Under the pieces are notes generated by a model, which worked only from the letters and a program-made list of their open reading frames with translations, had not been told where the DNA came from and did no database searches. From Tetracladium setigerum (lineage: Eukaryota > Ascomycota > Leotiomycetes > Helotiales), in contig PZJY01000007.1 in the NCBI GenBank assembly GCA_031472005.1, forward strand, positions 1,054,001 through 1,118,000: 64,000 nucleotides of DNA. Reading direction: 5' to 3'. The first letter of the stretch is position 1, and every line of letters starts with the position of its first letter. Made by a program: the position numbers and the translations under genes. Below are positions 56,131 to 64,000 of this stretch, piece after piece.

Positions 56131-59100
56131 ATGATAGATACGATGGGTCCATTCTATGCGTACAAAGAGACACGGTTAGACTTGGATCCCGCGACACAAG
56201 GCTCGACCATTGCAATCCGTTTGCCAGCATATGGAGCTTCAGCATGGCCCCCGAAAACAGGTCAAAAGAGATCTCATGTCACCGAAATACCGATCTCAGA
56301 CGATGAAACTTCCTTTAAACAAAGACACCTAGCTTCTGCTGGCTCGATATATCATCGATCGCATCATACTTCCCAAGAAGCTTCCTGTGGCGGGTGTTGG
56401 AGGATGGAAAAGTGCTGTCGATTCGCGCTGTGGATGTCACCAAACAGAGGGATACTCCAGATGCGAACCTCACTCTGCGATTTACCTTCCCAAATCCTAT
56501 CAAGCCCTCCTGCATCGCTTTCTCCGACTCGAAGGAGCATGACGTCCTCACTGCGTGTGTGTTGACAGAATCGAAACACCTTTATACCCTCAACCTAAGA
56601 CCGGATTTCTTTCGCAGACCTTCAAGTACAGAGGATAATGTGGGGGATTGGTGCAAATCATATTTATCATCAGCTTTTGCTTTCAAGGCTGCGCATAGGC
56701 TGGTTGCGCTGAGCGCGGATGAGCTGCTCTTGTCCTTCGTTGATGGAGGGTTGGTCAGAATGAGCAAGCCTTCTGGTGCAGATGGTGAGCATGTCAGAAG
56801 AGTGAGGTGGTACTAGCTAATGGTTTTCAGGTGCACATTGGACGGAGAGATATTATAATGAGGGGGGTTGGAGTCTTCGGGGCATCTTTCAGGGAAGCAG
56901 CACAGTACGATATGGGAAAATCAATATCGAGTTATCAGCAGCAACGTCCCTAGCATCTCCTGTTACGAGTATTGATGGGAGCCCCTACGCTTTCACCGTC
57001 TGTCTTGATCACCGACTTCGTGTTTGGAATCTTCACTCTGGAAAGGTTGCCTTTATGGGAGATCTTTTGGACCAGGAACTTGAGCCTCAGGAGCACGCAA
57101 AGCAGGTCATTGATCCTTCATACTCGCAACTTGTAAGGGTGTACGAAAATAACGACGAGAATGCGCTATGCGTTACCTACTCTCCGCTTGGAACTGGTCA
57201 ATTCAAATTCTGGGCCGCTACACCATCGCCTGACGGAAATCTTAACGTGGTCGATATGTTCCCGAATAATCATCTGGAACCTCAAGCGCCTACCGCAGAG
57301 CTCTGGACTCTTGCAGATTTCTCTGTCACTGTGGACAGAAGCAGCGCGCAAGGTTTCAAGCTGTGGACATTATGGAAGAACAACATTTCATACCGGGTCC
57401 AGAAACTTGAGTTCCAGAACAGCTCGATGGCAAACGTAAGGGAAACTTGGCGAAATGGATGGCAAGCTATGGCATCAGAATCGCCACTCGATACAGCCCT
57501 TCCCACGATGCTTGCCAGTGATCCCTCAGACGCTACCGATAAGTGGTTGGAGTTTATTCTTGCCCCTGGACGATTCTCAAATGCAACTGTTGAGACCGGA
57601 CTAGCGATTTATGAGCGTGGGTTGGGAACGTCGAAAGATCTGGCACGAAAGTCAAGCAATCTACCGGAGCGTATGTGCTCTTCCATTGCCTCGACTGCTT
57701 CCTTAAGTCGTGGTTCTAGTGGAGGCTTAGACTATGAACAATTCAAAAGCGCAACCGATATTCAATGGCGTCGATTCTTCCGACTTCTCCAGGAGCTTCA
57801 TGGACAGCGTGGGGAAGCATTATCAATGGTGCTTGATCCCCGAGGCGAGCTGCCGCAGGTAATCCTTGCAGATGGCATCGCGACACTTCGAGATTGCAGC
57901 AGTTTGGAACGCATATGGCACAACAACAGCAGAATGCCTACCGGCAAGGAGCATGTGGCGCGACCAATCTTTGCTGTTAGCAGTTTCCGAGATTCTGTGT
58001 CAGATCAGTTTGTTTTCAACTGTAGGAGTGCGTTGTCGGGCGAGCTTTTCGAGGAACCTTCTCACACTGGCCTTGCAAGAATGCGTGCATTCTATGACAA
58101 ATGCGATTTCTCGAACCAGATTGGAGATGAAGAGTTCAATCAACTTGTGGCAAATCTCGGAGGAGGCTTTACCAACTTGACACCACATGTTTATGGGGAG
58201 ATTCTAGAATTGCTTGATAGATCTGAACGACCTGCCAAGGCCAAGAATTTGTTGCCTTTGGCTGAGTACGGCAATAAGCTGATTGTTCGAGGTGTTCAAG
58301 AATTAGTTGAGCTACACAAATCTGTCTGCTTGGATCAGTTGATGGTTTTAGTTCTGATTGAAGCCGAAATCAACCATGGAGATGAAGGTATTGGATTTGA
58401 ATCGGTGCCATTCTTCATGCGGCTGGTTGAAACTCTCAAACGACTTGAACTTATCAACTGGTTAGCAAACACTCAAATCTCTCTGCCATTAGAGACGGCG
58501 GAGCGATCAGGTTCGGTGACTGAGAGGAGTATTTCTTCTCTTGCGAAGAAAACAACTCCAAGTACAGAAACCATTACAGTTCTTGAGGGTGTTTTACGTC
58601 ATCTCTTTGGAGTTGATATGCAGAAACACTCTAGCCTGACTTCTGCTGTTACCGAGGTCATAGTCCAGATCTGCGTTCCCGATAGTGGCTATGAAACATC
58701 GCCTGCAGTCATTCAGTGTTACCTATTGAAACACGGCCGAGTAGATTTGGCGAAGGAGTTCGCTAGGTTTTCGGGCAGTGAGCCATTCCCAGTGTATGTC
58801 AAGGGGCGGGTATGTCTTGCAGCAAATGAGCCTGAAGCAGCTGCTCTGCGCTTCAAGAAGGCAGCTTTCGGGATGGGTAAGTCTCCGTATCTTGCGGTAT
58901 GAACCGTATTAACCAATTCACAGCACAATCCGATCCCAAAAATCAACCTCATAGCGCAGGGTACCTTGACGAGACTGAAAAGAATCTTCTAAACAGGGGA
59001 CTTGCCAAGTATTACGCGCACATTGTCGCATTATACGACAAAGAGAAGATCTATTCATATGTCATCGACTTCGCCAGATTGTCACTCCAGTTCATCACAC

Positions 59101-59768
59101 CTGATAGTGGCGATATTCAATACTCAAACCTCCGGTCAGAAATGCACAGCCGTCTTTTCAACGCCGCCATTCAAACCTCCCGTTTCGATCTAGCACATTC
59201 AACTCTCCAGCTCTTCACCGACAGCGCTTTACAACACTCCTCTCTTCGAACCCTCGTCATCAAACTGTGCGAAAATTCATCCGCCTCCCAGTTGATCTCC
59301 CTTCCTTTCATCGGCCTGCAAGACCAAGTCGACGACATCCTCGCCCAAAAATGCCAAAGTATAGTAGACGTGAATGCTGGAATTCCCTACCATAAAGTCC
59401 TATACGCATGGCGAATCCATCGCAACGATTTCCGCGGTGCCGCATCTATCTCCTTAGAACGTCTTCAGCGTCTTCAAGCCTCCGGCGAAGGCGACAAGAT
59501 CATTGGTGACGATGGGTTGGAAACGGCTGTGACCAAGCAATATGTTGCACTCATCAACGCATTGAGTTGTGTAGATCCCGATGACGCTTGGGTTTTATCA
59601 GAAGATCTTCCTAAGAAGTCGGCCAAGGGAGTGGTGGTGGTACCTAAGAGGAAGGTGGTTCAGCTGGAGGACGTGAGGAGGGCGTATCAAGAAGAATTGG
59701 ATCGCATTGCGGCAATTGAGAACAACCAGTTTGCTTTCGCAGGGGGTGATGAAATGGATATCTTGTGA
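56131..59768 (+). CDS. NUP120: Nucleoporin Nup120/Nup160 (Y-complex), one frame break
   Basis: Scaffold nucleoporin of the Nup84/Y-complex. Exons 56131-56784, 56831-58876 and 58924-59768; with one restored base, 1181 residues. A second ATG at 56143 is also possible. N-terminal beta-propeller segments: YAYKETRLDLDPATQGSTIA, RSFLWRVLEDGKVLSIRAVD, HRLVALSADELLLSFVDGGL and PYAFTVCLDHRLRVWNLHSG. The rest is helical, ending with RRAYQEELDRIAAIENNQFA. At TTCCC (56370-56374) one base is missing, between HHT and PRSFLW. Intron 2 (47 nt) is short; exon phases all fit after the correction. Confidence 0.9.
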
Positions 59769-60140
59769 GAGAAGGACGGATGGAATGGGGCTAAAAGGCA
59801 AATAGCGTGGGCGTAATTTTTGGAGTTGGCGATAGTTCTGTGTTGTTGGAGGTACTGTACCTGTAGAAATAAATATACAATGGCAGAAATGCCATTCAGT
59901 TACCCACCAGAGAGTTCTGTGGTCTTACAAAAATTAGCTTGATTCTGGGAAAGAGTGGTGGGTGTGCGTGCAAAGACTTCTTGTTCCGCTTCTTTTAGAC
60001 AGAGAAAGAGCAGTGAAAAGAGCCAAAAACAACAAGTATATGTAGGTAGAATGCTTTCTACTTACTTCTATATCAATACTCTTCTTATTTCATTGGACAA
60101 GCATAGGATGACCGACTCCCACGTTATTTATTCCAACAGC
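59769..60140. other. Intergenic between NUP120 and tRNA-Asn
   Basis: 3' flank. GGTACTGTACCTG lies at about 59851. No gene seen. Confidence 0.45.
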
Positions 60141-60155
60141 AAAAAAGTGTAAAAA
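60141..60155 (-). terminator. RNA polymerase III terminator for tRNA-Asn
   Basis: On the minus strand, T5 and T6 runs (A-runs on the plus strand at 60151-60155 and 60141-60146) follow the tRNA 3' end by about 23 bases. Confidence 0.7.
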
Positions 60156-60177
60156 GAAGAATCTTCACATCCTGAAG

Positions 60178-60284
60178 CTCCTTCGGGAGGGCTCGAACCT
60201 CCAACCTCTCGATTTATTATATTTGCAGCTTTTTAAACACCGCTGTTAACAGTCGAACGCGCTAGCCAATTGCGCCACGAAGGA
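60178..60284 (-). tRNA. tRNA-Asn(GTT) with a 33-nt intron
   Basis: Acceptor TCCTTCG/CGAAGGA (perfect), D-arm GCGC/GCGC, anticodon stem TTCGA/TCGAG, T-arm GGAGG-TTCGAGC-CCTCC. Anticodon GTT is at 60250-60248 on the minus strand. The intron covers 60246-60214, directly after position 37. The mature length is 74 nt before CCA. The B-box GGTTCGAGCCC is intact. A HET-domain gene starts about 230 bp away on the other strand. Confidence 0.93.
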
Positions 60285-60517
60285 AGAACACCAATTGTTG
60301 TAACCAACTGGGCTGTTTGTTGTAATTGATGGAGACCAGGGTGGCTTATGTAGAGATTTGTACAGTACCCATCCATAGATTGCAAAGCCCCACGTGACAT
60401 TATATCTTCGCCTCGTCCTCCGCAACCTCCCCTCTCTCATCCCCCCAAAAATTGGATTACAAAGAGAAGCTCTTGCGCATGAGAACGAATGTTGAGCTCA
60501 AAATTTGATTACGATTT

Positions 60518-61973
60518 ATGGCTGGTAACGGACTCTGCTACGAGCCTTTCACCCATAAGGATGAAATCCGGCTCATTCACCTCCAAGGTGGGGACTTCTC
60601 TGCACCCATCATTTGCTCCCTCGTCCATGTTCGACTCGAGGAAAACCCAGAATACGATGCCCTCTCTTACGTTTGGTATGGATTCAAATTCACTCGTTAT
60701 TCTATCGTTGTTGTTAGAATCAGACTGTTGAAATATGTCGGCTCTCTTAAGGCTATCAACTCGGCTCGACCATGCCATCCACTTAATTCCAGTAACGACA
60801 CCACTAACTTTCAATAGGGGAGAAGAGCAAGACTCAAATATGATACACGTCAGTGGATCTGATCGCCTAGTTGGGAAGAATCTTTTTCTTGCGCTGCAAT
60901 ACCTGAGGCACAAACATAAAAGTCATACAATCTGGATCGATGTGCTGTGCATCAATCAACTTGATGACAGGGAGAGGGGCCACCAGGTTTTACAGATGGG
61001 TGTAATTTACTCCAGCGCCGCTACTGTACGCATATGGCTGGGCCTCCCGAATCAGCTTACGCAGGCGACGTTCATGATTGTCACTCAGATGTTCATGAAC
61101 ATGGACTTATTTCTGAAAGCCGATCGCAATACCCAGAGCGAGCTCATCTCAATCTGCTCTCGGCCTTATTGGTCCCGTCTTTGGATCATCCAAGAAGTAG
61201 TTATGGCATCCTGGATAGAGATCCATTGTGGCCTTCTCTTACTTTGCTGGGATGCCTTCTCTGCGGTCGTTTTATTTCGTATCATCTGTTGTCACACAGA
61301 GTACGACAGAAGATTGCTCCCTAGTTATGGGCAAGGGCGCGGATGGCTATGAGTATATTGTTTACACCCAATCTTATCCACAGATTAATGATAGAGTCGT
61401 TGGCTTTGAAGGAACGCCATCACTTGCTCTAGTCAAAGCAGGAACGCATGAATTCATTGGTAAAGCAGAGTTAACTGGATTTTACACACATATCCCTCGG
61501 AAATTTCACCCACATGAGCCTAGGTTTGTTCATATGGATATTGCGACTTTATTGTCCTTCTCGGATGTAAAGGTACAGGACATCCAACAGACCAGATTAT
61601 CCATTTAGTTGCTGCAACGAGCCCCCAACCTCAAGCAAGAGAGCTCTTTCTCAAGTTTTTAGTTGAGCCAGGAGATAGCTTTGTGGGGGCCCGTACGGGC
61701 CTAAAGATGTCTTTCTTCTTTGGACAATGTAAGTTGCTTATTTTTTAACCGTTCAGGCAAGGTTATCAGCGAGACAACATATTCGATCGAGGTGGTCATA
61801 TAATTTTTGGTGACCATATTTGTGCTTTCAAGAGAGGAGAATATACACTTTCTTTACTCACAGAAACACAAACTCAGAACCCGCGAGACTCTGGGCGGAA
61901 CGGGTGTCATGGTGGCTCTATCTTACCCAGTGGGCCAGTGGACTCGGAACTGAAGAAAGTACAAGCAAAGTAA
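60518..61973 (+). CDS. HET-domain (heterokaryon incompatibility) protein with frame breaks; possibly a pseudogene
   Basis: HET proteins mediate non-self recognition and cell death in filamentous fungi. Exon 1 (60518-60675) and exon 2 from 60818 join to give YDALSYVWGEEQDSN, the canonical HET start; the 142-nt intron has CCACTAAC. Then IWIDVLCINQLDDRERGHQV, LQMGVIYSSAATVRIWLGLP and SRPYWSRLWIIQEVV, all HET core motifs. After that the frame breaks at about 61319-61322 (one missing base) and again at about 61565 (a missing T would read SDCKGTGHPTDQIIHLVAAT). A further intron (donor GTAAGT at about 61730) leads to GDHICAFKRGEYTLSLL and a stop at 61973. The stretch 61330-61560 may hide another intron. 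Two breaks in one accessory gene could be true decay rather than sequencing error. Confidence 0.7.
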
Positions 61974-62568
61974 ACTTCTTCACAGCAAGTTCATGAATAC
62001 TTCGGTAAGTCATAATTAATCAGCGTCTATTCTCAAGCTATCTCGGCTCGAAAGCTCCCAGTAAACATTGGAAAGGTTTGGAGCAACATCTTTAGCTCAC
62101 ACCCCAGCAGATATTCCCAGTAGATGGGTATAAGGGAGTGGGCCTAATCAATGATCTGGAATCCATAGAGGGTCTCTAGGCAATAAGTTGAATCACCACC
62201 TCGCGATATGCGGAGAGTTGGTCTGTAGAGGACATTGGAGGAATAAGAAGTGTTCTCGAGAGCGGTGGCATTGAAAGAGCACACTGAAGATTTGGTAGCT
62301 CGCGAGCACTTCGAGCCTGACAAGTAGCTATCGGAAGGTTGAAAAAAACAGGGAAAGCCTCAAACAAGTCCAATGGTTGCTTTGACCGCAACGCTGTTAG
62401 CACTTTGCAACCTGCAAGACCCAAAATCACCAACCATACCACATGTACAAGAGGGGATAATTATTCAACGTCTTCAATTCATTCACGGGTTCAACAGAGC
62501 CCTACGGCTTTCCTCTATGCTACAAAAAAACGATAAATACTACATCAAAACGCTAATTTTCAGGAAAC
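61974..62568. other. Intergenic between convergent HET and VPS26 genes
   Basis: No gene supported. A plus-strand ORF at 62373-62693 mostly lies antisense to the VPS26 3' end. Confidence 0.45.
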
Positions 62569-63721
62569 TCATGCTGCTTGCTGCTGTACTTGTGAACGAT
62601 CTGGTGGTGGAGCGCCCGCGATCTGCGTTTGCTGGCCTGCTGCAGCGGCAATCTCGGGTTGTTGGCGGTAGAGCACTATTTCGGATTGTTTGAAGTAGCG
62701 ACGTGCATCTATTCTGGTATTAGATAATATTCAATTATTACACATATTTGGGAAAGGAGACTTGCCTTCGTCGATAAGCACCAGACTAAGGTAGTATCGG
62801 GTGGAATATTTCTTGTTCACTTCGCGGAATGTGGGGGTTAGGTCGAATCCTCCGAGGAAAAGTCGGATGGGAATTGTTTCTCCTCTTGATGGCGAGCCAT
62901 CCATGATCTATTTGCGCATAAGTAGGGGCCCTATATCCCTCCCAACTCTGCAGGGCAACTCACCTCAAATCGAACCAAAGTCTCACTCTCATTGTACTGA
63001 TTTGGTGCCGCACCAGTTGTCTCTCTCCGAATAATTGATAGCTCCATGTGCTTAATCTTCAATCTGACCAGCAAAAAGTATATCCTCCCCACAATCACAT
63101 CCTTGAGATGGTACCGCGATTTCGAGTATTCAAACTCAATGTGTAGACAATCCTCAATTCCAACATCCATCTTGATCGAATTGTTCATCTCCGGAGGCAG
63201 TTTGTAGGAGTACACCCAGATATCCTTCTCTCTAATCACATCCGCCATCCTTCGTGACACTGTGACCCGGACGAAGTACCGCAGGCGAACGTTGATACCG
63301 CTATAGGATTCATATTGCTTCTCTATATTCTTAAAGTTGAACTCGAACGCTTGTGGATGTTGCAAGTCGCCCGGAGCAGCGAGTTCTTGTCCCATGGACA
63401 GAAACTCGTAATGGTTGCCTCTATCGAAGAACATCTCTGTCGCAGTCTGTCAGCACCTGCTGCTGCTGCTTCGGATGTGCAGCAATTGATATGAAATCAC
63501 CCACCAATGGTGCCAATGAATTGGACTTTGATTCCGGTATGTTCTAATCGCTTGCCGTCTTTGGGACGTACTGTCACAGCTCCCTTTACCGATTCCCCGT
63601 CCTTATAGAGTGGTGCCTTCTCTCGCCGACCCTTCTCGGTCTTCATGTCCACCATGGCCCTCTCATCCCCATCTTCTAACACAATGTCGATATCGACCGG
63701 CGTCGAAAAGAAATACGACAT
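62569..63721 (-). CDS. VPS26: Retromer subunit Vps26
   Basis: Arrestin-fold subunit of the retromer cargo-recognition trimer, recycling receptors from endosomes to the Golgi. Exons 63721-63505, 63436-62964, 62907-62766 and 62708-62569 give 323 residues. It starts MSYFFSTPVDIDIVLEDGDE; then FFDRGNHYEFLSMGQELAAP, FEFNFKNIEKQYESYSGINV, RLRYFVRVTVSRRMADVIRE, IEDCLHIEFEYSKSRYHLKD, IRLFLGGFDLTPTFREVNKK and the C-terminal DARRYFKQSEIVLYRQ. The last intron (62765-62709) uses a GC donor (GAAG|GCAAGT) with a CTAAT branch; no GT donor fits the conserved junction. The frame is intact. Confidence 0.95.
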
Positions 63722-64000
63722 GTTGTTTGGTGTGCACGATCCGCGACGGAATTAAAAGTTGTGGTGGGGGAGTTTGGAAGGCCGCGCAAGATGAAGTGGT
63801 GGTGTTGACGTTGCTCGGGGAAGCTCCATGAACATGGGACGAAAGCTTGGGGGTCAAGTCGGCCCCGTACACACCACCATTCTCAAGCAAGGCTGAAGCC
63901 TCTTCATTCGAGGACCACAAGGAAATTCCTTGACTCCTCCTGTCATATCCATACAAACCGCTCTTTTTCACCATCGACTCTTCTCATACCGTTCTCGAAT
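63722..64000. promoter_or_regulatory. VPS26 promoter and leader
   Basis: Upstream flank of VPS26 to the window end; ORFs here lack family features. Confidence 0.4.

Noticed and set aside
62373..62693. Plus-strand ORF of 106 codons after the HET gene
   Set aside because: More than half overlaps the last VPS26 exon in antisense; no domain.

Overview
The window is nuclear DNA of a filamentous ascomycete (Pezizomycotina). The genes are densely packed on both strands and carry short introns of about 49-100 nt, with GTAAGT/GTATGT-like donors, CTAAC/CTAAT branch sites and CAG/TAG acceptors. Marker families include the NDR kinase COT1, a HET-domain protein, an amidoligase, fungal tRNA ligase Trl1, RSC7 and UPF0643. 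Sequence style and gene content would fit Leotiomycetes (Helotiales), but that is inference. Almost everything is housekeeping; I see no transposon, CRISPR array, rRNA or secondary-metabolite cluster.

Layout. 0-10.5 kb: a truncated Mpv17/PMP22 gene, chromatin-remodeller subunit RSC7, a 4.3-kb gene-poor stretch, then a stand-alone amidoligase. 11-24 kb: a disordered Cys-tailed protein; three tRNA-maturation genes close together (TRM11 divergent from RPP40, then TRL1) with an ankyrin gene between; a C2H2 zinc-finger protein; and an aldo-keto reductase. 26-35.5 kb: a small unknown protein, a SUZ-domain protein, NAR1, a four-helix membrane protein, tRNA-Arg(TCG), a Fyv6/FAM192A protein, a HIT hydrolase and a UPF0643 protein. 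36.9-45.7 kb: a mitochondrial (SAM-type) carrier, Mix23/Cid2, kynurenine formamidase, NAT1 and TIM54. 47.5-64 kb: COT1 behind a long microsatellite-rich upstream region, SF3A2/Prp11 divergent from tubulin cofactor E, a CCCH protein, RAD51, NUP120, tRNA-Asn(GTT), a HET-domain gene and VPS26.

Functional links. TRM11 (m2G10 methylation), RPP40 (RNase P) and TRL1 (exon ligation) all act on tRNA and lie within 6.8 kb. Both tRNA genes in the window contain introns, so they need the ligase encoded here. Mitochondrial proteins also recur (Mpv17, SAM carrier, Mix23, Tim54).

The most important technical observation is that at least twelve otherwise intact genes contain single-base frame breaks. Nearly all are one missing base, mostly at or beside homopolymer runs, and in eleven genes the summed exon lengths become multiples of three once the breaks are allowed for. 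Because most of these genes are essential in yeasts, I read this as indel error in the assembly rather than mass pseudogenisation. Two breaks in the HET gene and two in the small 26-kb gene could be real decay. Exon coordinates below were placed by eye from splice signals and phase.
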